From positions 1 through 64,000 of the forward strand of contig DASZRO010000065.1 of assembly GCA_035550055.1 (NCBI GenBank): a DNA stretch of 64,000 nt. Reading direction: 5' to 3'. Shown piece after piece: positions 1 to 8,041 of the stretch. Positions within the stretch are counted from its first letter, which is position 1; each line of letters starts with the position of its first letter. This stretch comes from Mycobacteriales bacterium. Its GTDB lineage: Bacteria > Actinomycetota > Actinomycetes > JAFAQI01. Position numbers and translations under genes: made by a program. A model generated the notes under the pieces. That model was not told the DNA's origin. It saw only the letters and a list, made by a program, of their open reading frames with translations, and made no database searches.

Positions 1-699
1 TTCCGGCAGCTGGGCCAGCTCCGCGTCCCAGTCGTAGCCGCCGGTCATCCACTCCCAGCCGCGTCCCACCGGCGGCGCGATCGTGCGCATCGTCTCGAAC
101 CGGCCGCTCGCCTCGTCCACCCAGAGCGCGGTGAGCTGGCACTGCAGCCGGACCCGTTGCTGCGTGGTCGTCGTCCCGCCCAGGTCGGCGAAGAACTTGT
201 TCTCCCGGACCTGCTTCAGCGTGGCGTCCGCGTGGTTGACGATTTTCGCGCCGAGCAGTCGCGCAGACCATTCGGCCAGCAACGCGATGCGGTCACCTTC
301 GGTGACGCTGAACGGGTCGACCTCGTAGGAGGAGACCCACACCTGCTCACCGTGGCTGGGCTCAGCCGCCAGCTCGATGCGCTCCCCGGTGACCGGCTTG
401 GACACCTTGGCGACCTCGACGGCGCGGTCGACCAGCGCGCGTGCCGCCTCCGGGGTGACCACCGCACCGCCGGCGAAGCCCCACGTCCCGTCGTGGACGA
501 CCCGGACCGCGAGGCCGCGCTCGTCCGCGTCGTGGCTGGTCTCCAGGCGCGCGTCGTGCAGCGCGAGGTCGCCGGTCCGGATGCGCTCGACGCGGACGTC
601 CGCGTGCTCCACCTTCAGCTCGCGTGCGCGGTCGAGCACCGCGTCGGCCACTGCGTGGAGGGGTAGCGCGCTGAACTCCGGGTCGATGTCGTGCGGCAT
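1..699 (-). CDS. tldD: TldD/PmbA-family metalloprotease, TldD type (N-terminal part, cut by window edge)
   Basis: The 233 codons visible from an ATG at 699 read without a stop to the window edge. They match the N-terminal half of TldD-type proteins, including the stretches HADVRVERIRTGDL, GLAVRVVHDGTWGFAGG and TTTTQQRVRLQCQLT. Family members act in the cytoplasm, usually as a TldD/TldE(PmbA) pair that degrades or matures small peptides. The zinc motif HExxxH would lie beyond the edge, so catalytic competence cannot be judged. The gene sits 46 bp downstream of the quinone oxidoreductase gene on the same strand and may be cotranscribed with it. TldD is preferred over PmbA because of the aromatic-rich, TTQQR-containing N-terminal domain. 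Confidence 0.85.
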   Translation of the reverse strand, partial: MPHDIDPEFSALPLHAVADAVLDRARELKVEHADVRVERIRTGDLALHDARLETSHDADERGLAVRVVHDGTWGFAGGAVVTPEAARALVDRAVEVAKVSKPVTGERIELAAEPSHGEQVWVSSYEVDPFSVTEGDRIALLAEWSARLLGAKIVNHADATLKQVRENKFFADLGGTTTTQQRVRLQCQLTALWVDEASGRFETMRTIAPPVGRGWEWMTGGYDWDAELAQLPE

Positions 700-745
700 A
701 GCGCGAGACGTTCCCTTCTGTGCGCGTTCTATCGGGACCGGCGGG

Positions 746-1699
746 CTACCTCGTCGGGTCGAGGACGAGCTTGCCCGTCGTACGACGTGCCCGCAGATCC
801 TCGTGCGCAAGCTTCGCGTCCGCCAGCGAATAGGTCGCGCCGACGATCGGGGTGAGGCGGCCGGCCGCGACGAGGTCGAGCATCGCCGCCATCGGCTCGT
901 GCACCATGCCGGGCTGTCCGATGCAGTTGGTCAGCCAGAAGCCGACGACGGTGCGGCTGTCGATCATCAGCACCCGCGGCTCGATCGGCTGCGGAGGCAC
1001 GCGGCCGGCCATCCCGAAGGTCGCGAGTCGCCCGAACGGCGCCAGCGCAGCCAGGCTCGCATCGAAGGAGTTGCCGCCGGTCATCTCCAGCACGATGTCG
1101 ACGCCCTTGCCGCCGTTGGCCTCGCGCAGCGCCGACTCGAGGTCGTCGGCGGCCGGGTCCACCGTGGCGTCCGCCCCGAGGCTCGCGGCGAGCTCGCGCT
1201 TGTCCGCCGACGACGCCACACCGATCACCCGGCCGGCGCCCCACAGCTTGGCCAGCTGGATCGCCAGCGTGCCCACGCCGCCGGCGGCCGCGTGCACGAC
1301 GACGGTCTCGCCCACGGCCAGGTGGGTCGACGTCTTCAGCAGGTGCCATGCGGTGAGCCCCTGCACCATCAGCGCCAGCGCCTGCCCGTCGGTGACGGCG
1401 TCGGGCAGGTCGAAGCTGAGGAAGCCGGGCGCCACGGCCCACTCCGCGTAGCCGCCAGTGCCGACGAGGGCGGCGATTCGTCGCCCGTCAGGAAGGGTGC
1501 CGACGACCTCGCTGCCCGGCACGATCGGCAACCGGGTCGCGGACAGGTAGGTGTTCTCGGTCTGGTGGGTGTCGGCGTAGTTGACGCCGGCACCGGTGAC
1601 CTTGACCACAGCGAAGCCTTCGGACGGGACCGGATCGGGCACCTCGGTAACCGTCAGGACCTCGGGCCCGCCGTACTCGGTGATCTGAATGGCTCGCAT
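746..1699 (-). CDS. Zinc-less MDR family oxidoreductase (NADPH:quinone reductase type)
   Basis: A 317-aa protein of normal length for quinone oxidoreductases. The N-terminal GroES-like part begins MRAIQITEYGGPEVL and contains GVNYADTHQTENTY. The nucleotide-binding motif AAAGGVGTLAIQLAK lies at about residues 138-152. There is no structural-zinc cysteine cluster, which fits the QOR branch of the MDR superfamily. It probably reduces quinones or enones with NADPH in the cytoplasm; the substrate cannot be told. It starts at the ATG at 1699, six nt after a TAAGGT -10-like element on the minus strand, so the transcript may be leaderless. tldD follows in the same direction. Confidence 0.85.
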   Translation of the reverse strand: MRAIQITEYGGPEVLTVTEVPDPVPSEGFAVVKVTGAGVNYADTHQTENTYLSATRLPIVPGSEVVGTLPDGRRIAALVGTGGYAEWAVAPGFLSFDLPDAVTDGQALALMVQGLTAWHLLKTSTHLAVGETVVVHAAAGGVGTLAIQLAKLWGAGRVIGVASSADKRELAASLGADATVDPAADDLESALREANGGKGVDIVLEMTGGNSFDASLAALAPFGRLATFGMAGRVPPQPIEPRVLMIDSRTVVGFWLTNCIGQPGMVHEPMAAMLDLVAAGRLTPIVGATYSLADAKLAHEDLRARRTTGKLVLDPTR

Positions 1700-1705
1700 C
1701 GTCCG

Positions 1706-1711
1706 ACCTTA
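1706..1711 (-). promoter_or_regulatory. Putative -10 element of a leaderless promoter for the quinone oxidoreductase gene
   Basis: On the minus strand TAAGGT is followed by exactly six nt and then the ATG at 1699. The TAnnnT-N6-start spacing is typical of leaderless actinobacterial genes. I found no good -35 hexamer. Confidence 0.4.
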
Positions 1712-1747
1712 GAGGAGACAAGATCGACGACGTCGAAACCGTGCGCC

Positions 1748-4339
1748 ATGCCTGCCCGGCGGCGCGCGACGTGGCTGTGCGGGCTGGTCGTCGCCGTACT
1801 CGTCAGCGTCGCGCTGCCCGGCGGCGTCGTCGCGAGGGCGGCGACCGGTACCCAGCCGGATCCGCTGTCGGCGGCCTCCCTCATGACGACGGTGCGCGCC
1901 TACGCCGGCCTTGCCCCCGACCACCTCACGGACTCGTCGCACGAGACGGCGACGCAGGACTGGCTGGCGACGCAGCTGCGCGATGCGGGGCTGACCGTCG
2001 GCCGTAGCTACTACACCTACCTCGGCTTCCGCCCCACCCACGTCTCGCTGACGACCCGCGGCTACACGGCCACCGACGTCGACGCCTATCTCTACTCCGG
2101 CGTCACGCCGGACAACGGCGTGGCTGCGCCCCTCGTCGACGTCGGTCTCGGCCTGCCCGAGCAGGTGACGAGCGCGCACGTCCGCGGGAAGATCGCGGTC
2201 GTCACCGTCCCCGACGTGGACGGGCTGACCCCGACTTTTGCGACGGCGTACGGCGCGGTCGCCAAGCAGCACGCCGCCGGACTGGTGGCCGTCACCGACG
2301 GTCCCGACGGCTTGCCCGTGCAGCAGGACGTGGACTCCCGTGCCGGGGTCGGGCGGCTGCCGACGGTGATCGTCGGTTCTCGTGCGGCGACTGCGCTCGA
2401 AGCGGCCGCGAAGGCGGGCAAGACCGCGCGGCTGACGCTGAGCGCCTACGTCGGCAGGTCGTGCACGAGTGATGTGTGGGCGACGTTGCCCGGGACGGAT
2501 CCGAACCGCGACGAGGTGATCGGCACCCCGACGTCGGCGTACGACGCGGCTGCCTCGGAGCGCGGCGCAGGCGTTGCGGCACTCGTCGGGCTGGCGCGGC
2601 ACTACGCGGCCATGCCGCGCTCGCAACGCCCGGTCGGGCTGGTCTTCGCCGGGTTGTCCGGGCACGAGGTCGGCTACCTCGGGTTCCCGGTGCTGCTCGC
2701 GACGCACCCGGACTGGTTCGCTGCCGCCGACGCCTACCTTCACCTCGGCGCGTCCGTGGCCGCGGTTGCCCAGACGCCGGGCGCTTCGGCGCAGCCGCTC
2801 CCGATCGGGGATCCGACGCGCTCGCTCTACGTCAGCGAGAACCCGTTGCTGGAGGCGACCAGCACCGCGGCGTTCGCCGGCGCGCAGCCGCTGCTCACCA
2901 CCCCGCCTGGCATCAGCGACCCGGGGGAGCAGTCGCTTGCCTATGCCGACGGCATCCCGATCGTGGCTGAGTCCGGGAGCAGTGCGTGGTTCCACACCAC
3001 GGGTGACACGCCGGCCGGTGTCAGCGGCAGCGCCCTGGCCGCCGTCGCGAACGGCTTCGGCCGGGAGCTCGACCTGCTGGCGAAGCTGCCTCCCGGAAAG
3101 GTGAGCCTGGCCAACCAGGTCGCCGACGAGCTCGCGATGACCTCATCCGCCAGCACCACGCCGGCGGGCAAGCTCGGTGCCGACGTCGACCCGCCGATCC
3201 CGGTCTCCTCCTGCCGCGACCCGCGGCCGATCCAGCCGCCAGTGGTCGCGGCGGCGAAGGTGGCGAAGTCCGACCTGCCGATCGGGCTCGGCGAGGTGGG
3301 GGGCTATGAGGCAAGCGAGCCGTCCTTCGCATGGGAAGGCACGTGGCAGCAACGGACCGTGCTGTTCCCGTCCGCGGCGACCGGTGCCACGCTCTACGGG
3401 GTCGAGTTCGCGCCGCAGCGAACGCCGCCGGGCAGACGCCGGCCCGCCGTCGTGATCGTGCCGGGATCCGGGCCAGGTGTGGAGAGCTTCTACGAGTGGT
3501 CGGCGCGCGATCTGGCGGGCCACGGTTATGTGGCGCTGGTGGTCGATCCGCAGGGAGTCGGTCGCAGCGGTGCGATCGGGTCACCGCCGTGCCGTCTCAC
3601 CATCGAGCCCGGCCAGGCGACCCCGTGTCCCGGCGTACCGTTCCAGCAGTCCGCGAACTACGTGGATGCGGCGGAGAGCGGGATCGACGAGCTGCTGTCG
3701 CGGCACAACCCGTATCGCGCGGTTGTCGACCCGGCCGAGATCGGCCTCGCCGGCCATTCGCTCGGTGCACGCGCCGTCAGCTACCTCCAAGGTGTCGACA
3801 AACGAGTGGACGCCGTCGTCGCGTGGGACAACCTCGCCTCCGACCTCGACGGGGACGCGGGTTCGCCGAGCGGTGGGCCGCCCGCCAGCGAGATCATCGG
3901 CGGCGGGATCCCGTTCGGCCCGCCGGTGCCGGTCCGGCCGCGTGTGCCGTCACTGGGAGAGGCCTCCGACAGCGCGGGCTTCCAGCTGCAGCGCGGCCCG
4001 CAGATCAAGAAGACGGCGTACGACGACTGGGTCCGCCACGGCGTGCCGTCGATGGAGGTGGTGTTCCGGGGCGCCCAACATCTGGACTGGGCGCAGAGCC
4101 AGCTTCCCGCCCCCGGTGGCAACGTCGAGCTCGAACGGTTCGAGTACTACACGCGGGCGTGGTTCGACCTGTTCCTCAGACACGACGCCGGCGCCGTGCG
4201 TCGGCTGCTCGCGACAACCGTCGTGGGCAAGGCGAGGTCGGACCTGTTGTCGTCCTCTTTCGCCTCAGCGGTGTCGATTCCCGGCCGCCACGTCGACTGC
4301 GGCGACCTCGCCGTGTCGTGCCACCCGCGCCTTGGCTAG
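1748..4339 (+). CDS. Secreted fusion: degenerate PA/M28-peptidase-like domain plus alpha/beta hydrolase
   Basis: 863 aa from the ATG at 1748. A hydrophobic signal sequence (RRRATWLCGLVVAVLVSVAL) indicates export. Residues about 60-500 resemble M28 aminopeptidases with a PA insert (ATQDWLATQLRDAGLTV, RGKIAVVTVPD, ERGAGVAALVGLARHY, VGLVFAGLSGHEVGYLG). The usual metal motifs H-x-D, D-N and E-E are replaced by TSAY, SERG and HE, so this half is probably not an active metallopeptidase. Residues about 540-860 form an alpha/beta hydrolase with nucleophile elbow GLAGHSLGAR (Ser671), a GVGRSGAIG loop and a C-terminal GAQHLDW supplying the His. The likely role is hydrolysis of an extracellular ester or amide. 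Upstream in-frame sequence is antisense to the neighbouring genes and is not part of the protein. The 3' end overlaps the convergent DUF2236 gene by 75 nt. Confidence 0.75.
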   Translation: MPARRRATWLCGLVVAVLVSVALPGGVVARAATGTQPDPLSAASLMTTVRAYAGLAPDHLTDSSHETATQDWLATQLRDAGLTVGRSYYTYLGFRPTHVSLTTRGYTATDVDAYLYSGVTPDNGVAAPLVDVGLGLPEQVTSAHVRGKIAVVTVPDVDGLTPTFATAYGAVAKQHAAGLVAVTDGPDGLPVQQDVDSRAGVGRLPTVIVGSRAATALEAAAKAGKTARLTLSAYVGRSCTSDVWATLPGTDPNRDEVIGTPTSAYDAAASERGAGVAALVGLARHYAAMPRSQRPVGLVFAGLSGHEVGYLGFPVLLATHPDWFAAADAYLHLGASVAAVAQTPGASAQPLPIGDPTRSLYVSENPLLEATSTAAFAGAQPLLTTPPGISDPGEQSLAYADGIPIVAESGSSAWFHTTGDTPAGVSGSALAAVANGFGRELDLLAKLPPGKVSLANQVADELAMTSSASTTPAGKLGADVDPPIPVSSCRDPRPIQPPVVAAAKVAKSDLPIGLGEVGGYEASEPSFAWEGTWQQRTVLFPSAATGATLYGVEFAPQRTPPGRRRPAVVIVPGSGPGVESFYEWSARDLAGHGYVALVVDPQGVGRSGAIGSPPCRLTIEPGQATPCPGVPFQQSANYVDAAESGIDELLSRHNPYRAVVDPAEIGLAGHSLGARAVSYLQGVDKRVDAVVAWDNLASDLDGDAGSPSGGPPASEIIGGGIPFGPPVPVRPRVPSLGEASDSAGFQLQRGPQIKKTAYDDWVRHGVPSMEVVFRGAQHLDWAQSQLPAPGGNVELERFEYYTRAWFDLFLRHDAGAVRRLLATTVVGKARSDLLSSSFASAVSIPGRHVDCGDLAVSCHPRLG

Positions 4340-5197
4340 GGCGACGTACTTCGGTTCATCGAACGCCCACCGGGTCAGCCGCGCGTCGGCGCGCAGGTAA
4401 GGCTCGAACATCACCGTCTGGACCACCGACGAGTGGTGGTAGCCCGTCATCTGTCGCACCCAGTCGGGTGCCAGGCTCATCCCGGCGCGGACGAAGTAGG
4501 CGTGCAGCGCGCGGTCGATCGGGCGTGGCGTGCGGGTCGGCAGGAACGGCGCGGTCAGCAGGAACTCGAAGAACTCCCCGAGCTGTGCGGTCACGGCTAG
4601 CTCAGGTCGCATCGCGTCGACGAAGTCCGCGAGCTCTGCCATGGACTCTGGCACCCCCGACGCGCCGGCCATGCGGCCGATGAGCGCCTGCTCTTTGAGG
4701 TAGCGGTCCTTTTCCTCGGCGCTGAGCGGTGAGTTGTAGCGCTCGTAGCTGCGCAGGATCATCCACGGGATCATCGTGTGCACCCACGCGAGGAGCTTCG
4801 GATCCAGCGCCCGGAACGGCACGCCGTCGGGTCGGTGGCCTTCGACGAAGCCGTGGATGTGCCGGACCTTGTCGATCAGCGCGGTGGCAGCCTCGGTGTT
4901 GCCGAACGTGGTCGCGAGGACATAGCCCAGCGTGGTACGGGCCCGCCGGAACGGGTCTTCGCGGTAGCTGGACAGCTGTTGGACGCCGGCCATCACCGAC
5001 GGGTGAAGAAGCTCCATGACGATGGCGCTGGTGCCGGCTCGCCCGACCGCGCTGAGGTCGCTGTTGATCTTCCACGAGACGCTGTCCGGTCCGCACAGCC
5101 CCGGGTCGCCGGCGGGCCCGCCGTACACCGCGGGGTCGTCATGAGTGCCGCTGATGCCTTCGATCGTGTCGACGATGCGGCGCTGCAGAGCGTTCAT
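4265..5197 (-). CDS. DUF2236 (MpaB/rubber-oxygenase-like) oxygenase family protein
   Basis: A 310-aa DUF2236 protein, the family that includes latex-clearing protein Lcp and the ER-bound oxygenase MpaB. Family hallmarks are the R/T-rich helix RRARTTLGYVLATTFG, the segment HIHGFVEGHRPDGVPFRALDP, and LLAWVHTMIPW, whose His matches the region of the haem-ligating His in Lcp. No signal peptide is visible, so it is probably cytoplasmic or peripheral. The substrate is unknown; characterised relatives cleave polyisoprene or prenyl side chains oxidatively. It is divergent from a TetR gene and shares a 62-bp control region containing a perfect palindrome, so repression by that TetR is likely. Its last 75 nt overlap the convergent hydrolase gene. 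Confidence 0.82.
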   Translation of the reverse strand: MNALQRRIVDTIEGISGTHDDPAVYGGPAGDPGLCGPDSVSWKINSDLSAVGRAGTSAIVMELLHPSVMAGVQQLSSYREDPFRRARTTLGYVLATTFGNTEAATALIDKVRHIHGFVEGHRPDGVPFRALDPKLLAWVHTMIPWMILRSYERYNSPLSAEEKDRYLKEQALIGRMAGASGVPESMAELADFVDAMRPELAVTAQLGEFFEFLLTAPFLPTRTPRPIDRALHAYFVRAGMSLAPDWVRQMTGYHHSSVVQTVMFEPYLRADARLTRWAFDEPKYVALAKARVARHGEVAAVDVAAGNRHR

Positions 5198-5203
5198 CGG
5201 CTC

Positions 5204-5249
5204 CCACTGAGATATTCTGAATATGTGGATACTCCCGGTATATCAGTGG
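5204..5249. promoter_or_regulatory. Divergent TetR operator region (perfect 13-bp palindrome inside larger inverted repeat)
   Basis: ATATTC-T-GAATAT at 5212-5224 is a perfect palindrome in an unusually AT-rich island. It is flanked by inverted CCACTGA (5204-5210) and TCAGTGG (5243-5249) arms. A second short inverted pair, ATAC/GTAT, lies between them. The region separates the divergent DUF2236 gene (start 5197) and TetR gene (start 5260), the usual place for a TetR self-operator. Confidence 0.6.
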
Positions 5250-5259
5250 TGGCACTGTC

Positions 5260-5853
5260 GTGACCACCCCTTCCCGGCGGTTGACCCGCGCCGAGAGCAA
5301 GGAGCGCACCCGCCAGCGTCTCGTCGATGCGGCGACGACGCTGTTCCTGCGCGACGGCTTCCGCGCGACGACGCTCGAGCAGATCGGGGACGAGGCCGGC
5401 TACACCCGCGGCGCGGTGTATTCGAACTTCGCCAGCAAGACCGAAGTGGGTATCGCCGTGATCGATCGGCTGTACGCCGACGTCGAGGAGCGGCTCGAGC
5501 AGGCGTTGCGCCGAGACGACTGGCTGGCCGCCATGACGAGCTGGGCCGATGAGTCGATCGGCGACCCGGCCTGGATGCGCCTCGAGCTCGAGATCGCGGC
5601 GCTGAGCGTGACCGATGACAGCTATCTGGCCGCGACCGCGGCGCGCTACGCGCGGCTTCGGCAACGCGCTCGTGAGCTGGTCGCGGAATGCCTGGGAGGT
5701 GAGGTCAGCGAGACGATGGCCGTCGCGGTGCTCGGCATGCTGCTCGGAGTGGGCGCGCAGCGCGCGGCCGACCCCAGCATCCCTGGCAGCGCGTGGACCG
5801 AGTTGCTGGCGCAGCTGCTCGGCCCGCGATCGCGCCGGGACTGGGGTCGGTGA
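5260..5853 (+). CDS. TetR/AcrR-family transcriptional regulator
   Basis: 197 aa with a GTG start at 5260. The N-terminal helix-turn-helix is clear (RLVDAATTLFLRDGFRATTL, IGDEAGYTRGAVYSNFASK). The C-terminal ligand-binding domain is unassigned. It probably represses itself and the divergent DUF2236 gene through the palindrome between them. The GTG start of the next gene overlaps its stop codon (GTGA), so the regulator and the secreted unknown protein are translationally coupled. An inducer cannot be predicted. Confidence 0.9.
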   Translation: MTTPSRRLTRAESKERTRQRLVDAATTLFLRDGFRATTLEQIGDEAGYTRGAVYSNFASKTEVGIAVIDRLYADVEERLEQALRRDDWLAAMTSWADESIGDPAWMRLELEIAALSVTDDSYLAATAARYARLRQRARELVAECLGGEVSETMAVAVLGMLLGVGAQRAADPSIPGSAWTELLAQLLGPRSRRDWGR

Positions 5854-7139
5854 GACGCACAGCGTGGTTGCCGGCGGCCGCGGCCGCTGTGTTCCTGCTG
5901 CCGGTCGCTACCGCCACCGCCAGCCCCGCCGCCGGCTCGGGACGGCTCCTGCCCGCCGAGCGCACGTCCGGCCCGGTCGCGTCACGCTCGCCGGCGCCGC
6001 ACTCCAGGTTGGTCTTCGCCGCCGCCGAGGAGGACTCCACGCTGCAGGGCTTCACCAGCGGCCGGGTTCCCGACCCGCGCAGCTACTGGACGGTCCGGCG
6101 CAACCTCAGCATGTACACACCGGCCCTCTGGCATCTGCTGCAGCGGCGTAGGGCGTGGCTGAGCGTCAACCTCCGCTGGCGGCGCGACTTCGGCCCGGTC
6201 CCGAAGGGAGCGCCGCACTTCGGGGAGCTCGTGGCGTTCCTGCGGACCGCGGCGCGCCATCACGTCGGCATCGTCGCGTGGCTCACGGTCCCGTACGCCG
6301 ACGGCTACTGGCTGACCGAGGACAACGTGGCCACCTTCGACCGGGCGGCACGCGACTTCGACGCGTGGGCGCACCGGATCGGGTTCCGACCCGAGCAGGT
6401 GCTGCTGGATCTGGAGTCACCGCTGCAAGACAGCGCAATCTCCAGCGAGGCGCTGCGGGATCCGTTCCCGGCAGTGGCGATGCTCGACCGCAACGTCGAC
6501 CCGGCACACCAGTGCGCCGCGACGGGTGAGATCGAGCGCCTGGCCGGCTGGCTGACCCGACGCGGGTACTCGACGAGCGCGGCCGCGTACCCCTTCCTTC
6601 TCGACGACGTCGCCGACGGGGACCTTGCGCTCTCCGACGGCCTGGACATGGCTGTGCCGCGGCCGGGCACCTTCGGCCAGGTTGCCTTCATGGTGATGCG
6701 CTCGGTCTACGCCAGCCTGATCGGCACCGACCCCGGGTCGTCGATCCTCGCCTCCTACATCGACGCGATGCGCCGCTGGTACGGCACGGCCGCTGGGTTC
6801 AGCCTCGGCGTCGCGGGCCAGGGCCCGTACCGGAATCTCGCAGCGATGGTCGAGGACACCCGTCTCGCAGCGGCACTGACTCCCGGCACGATCGGCATCT
6901 ACTCCCTCGAGACCGCGCTGCAGGCTTACGGGCGCTCCGGGATCGCCGAGCTGTTCGATGCGGCGGCGCACCCGCTGGCCGGCCCGGCGCTCACCCAGGC
7001 CAGCGGCTGGTCGACCGGTACCGACGAGGCGCGCACCGTCCTCGCCGCGATGAACGACCTCGTCACCGCGGGACTGCCACTGGCCACCGCCTCCCGCGGC
7101 TCCCCGCAGCTGGCGAACCGGTGGCCGACGGGCTGCTGA
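5850..7139 (+). CDS. Secreted protein of unknown family
   Basis: 429 aa from the GTG at 5850, which overlaps the TetR stop by four nt. The start is supported by the signal peptide that follows it (RRTAWLPAAAAAVFLLPVAT, then an ATASPA cleavage region). The mature part alternates strand- and helix-like segments, for example HHVGIVAWLTVPYADGYWLT, PEQVLLDLESPLQD and TPGTIGIYSLETALQAYG. This suggests a TIM-barrel, perhaps glycosidase-like, fold, with LDLES as a possible acidic site. I do not recognise the family and assign no function. Coupling to the TetR gene suggests the two are regulated together. Confidence 0.7.
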   Translation: MRRTAWLPAAAAAVFLLPVATATASPAAGSGRLLPAERTSGPVASRSPAPHSRLVFAAAEEDSTLQGFTSGRVPDPRSYWTVRRNLSMYTPALWHLLQRRRAWLSVNLRWRRDFGPVPKGAPHFGELVAFLRTAARHHVGIVAWLTVPYADGYWLTEDNVATFDRAARDFDAWAHRIGFRPEQVLLDLESPLQDSAISSEALRDPFPAVAMLDRNVDPAHQCAATGEIERLAGWLTRRGYSTSAAAYPFLLDDVADGDLALSDGLDMAVPRPGTFGQVAFMVMRSVYASLIGTDPGSSILASYIDAMRRWYGTAAGFSLGVAGQGPYRNLAAMVEDTRLAAALTPGTIGIYSLETALQAYGRSGIAELFDAAAHPLAGPALTQASGWSTGTDEARTVLAAMNDLVTAGLPLATASRGSPQLANRWPTGC

Positions 7140-7143
7140 CCGA

Positions 7144-7578
7144 CTAGCGGCCGAAGCGGAACGGTTGCGGCGGCGGGCTCAGCTTCGCCCTCGGGCAGGT
7201 GGCGAGGGACAGCCCGCCGTAGCCGAGCGCTTCGTCGCACAGGGAGGTGACGGTGTAGCCGAGCTGGCGCCCCTCGAGGGTGATCGTCGCCCGGAACAGG
7301 GTGATCTCGAAGCGGGTGGGCGTCCCATGAATGATCTGGATGGTCCCCAGCAGCTGCGCGGTGCCAGGGCCGCGGTCCGCGCCGTTCCACGGCTGGTCGT
7401 ATCGCCGCCAGCTGGTGGGCTCCGGCAGCCACGGACCCCCCATGCGCACGTCGTGCAGCGACAGGAAGGCGAGAATCTCGCGGCCGGCGGTTTCCGGGAC
7501 GATCGCGGCGGGCCGGATGACCCCGGTCACCGCTCCGTCGTCACATGCCTCGCTGACGAGTTGCTCGAGTGCGTTCAC
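7144..7578 (-). CDS. Hypothetical protein
   Basis: 144 aa from a GTG at 7578 (MNALEQLVSEACDDG) with AAAGAGGAG just upstream, an SD-like sequence placed rather close to the start. No signal peptide or membrane segment. The middle (GTIQIIHGTPTRFEITLFRA) looks strand-rich, and the end is basic and Pro-rich. No family recognised. Convergent with the secreted unknown gene, five nt away. Confidence 0.6.
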   Translation of the reverse strand: MNALEQLVSEACDDGAVTGVIRPAAIVPETAGREILAFLSLHDVRMGGPWLPEPTSWRRYDQPWNGADRGPGTAQLLGTIQIIHGTPTRFEITLFRATITLEGRQLGYTVTSLCDEALGYGGLSLATCPRAKLSPPPQPFRFGR

Positions 7579-7701
7579 GACTCCTCTTTCAGTCGCCGAA
7601 CCGTTTCCTCTCAGTTGTCGGGCATGCGGCCGTGCCGCGCCATGGCTCGTTGTGACGGTTCTGCTCGGCGAACGGCGTATCCCACCAACCGTTCGGCCTA
7701 C

Positions 7702-7728
7702 TTCACCCCGCAATGACCGGATTACGCT
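7702..7728 (+). promoter_or_regulatory. Putative promoter of the DUF3039 gene
   Basis: TTCACC (7702-7707), a 15-nt spacer and TACGCT (7723-7728), followed by six nt and the GTG at 7735. The spacer is short, but the -10-to-start distance matches other apparently leaderless genes in this window. The rest of the 156-bp divergent gap (7579-7734) shows nothing else recognisable. Confidence 0.35.
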
Positions 7729-7734
7729 CGGGTC

Positions 7735-8010
7735 GTGACCGAGGTGGACACCGACGTACGGGTCGTGGAGCGTCCCGACGTCCTGCCGACCCACGACGGC
7801 GATCACGAGCGCTTCGCGCACTACGCCGACCGCGACAAGATCACGGAGGCGATGGTCACCGGTACGCCGGTGGTCGCGCTGTGCGGCAAGGTCTGGGTAC
7901 CGAGCCGCGACCCCAAGAAGTACCCGATCTGTCCGGAGTGCAAGCGGCTGTTCGAGCTCGGTCCGGAGGGCCGGATGCGGGAGTGGCGCAAGCAGAACCC
8001 TGACGCCTGA
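7735..8010 (+). CDS. DUF3039 family protein, small Cys-containing actinobacterial protein
   Basis: 91 aa. It matches the short actinobacterial DUF3039 family: acidic N-terminus, HYADRDKITEAMVTGTPVVA, then CGKVWVPSRDPKKYPICPEC and KRLFELGP. The three cysteines suggest a zinc-ribbon-like fold. Function unknown; cytoplasmic. It begins with GTG at 7735. The promoter for the following aldolase gene overlaps its stop codon. Confidence 0.85.
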   Translation: MTEVDTDVRVVERPDVLPTHDGDHERFAHYADRDKITEAMVTGTPVVALCGKVWVPSRDPKKYPICPECKRLFELGPEGRMREWRKQNPDA

Positions 8011-8035
8011 CATCCCGCCGAGATGGAGGGATAAT
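8007..8035 (+). promoter_or_regulatory. Sigma-70-type promoter of the class II aldolase gene
   Basis: CTGACA (8007-8012), a 17-nt spacer and GATAAT (8030-8035), then six nt to the ATG at 8042. This is the best-formed housekeeping-like promoter in the window. The -35 overlaps the DUF3039 stop codon. A GGAGGG sequence (8025-8030) also lies upstream of the ATG but would be left out of a leaderless transcript. Confidence 0.55.
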
Positions 8036-8041
8036 CGGCGC

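Noticed and set aside
377-1747. Long open plus-strand reading frame running into the secreted hydrolase
   Set aside because: It is antisense to tldD and the quinone reductase, has no family features, and the signal peptide fixes the real start at 1748.
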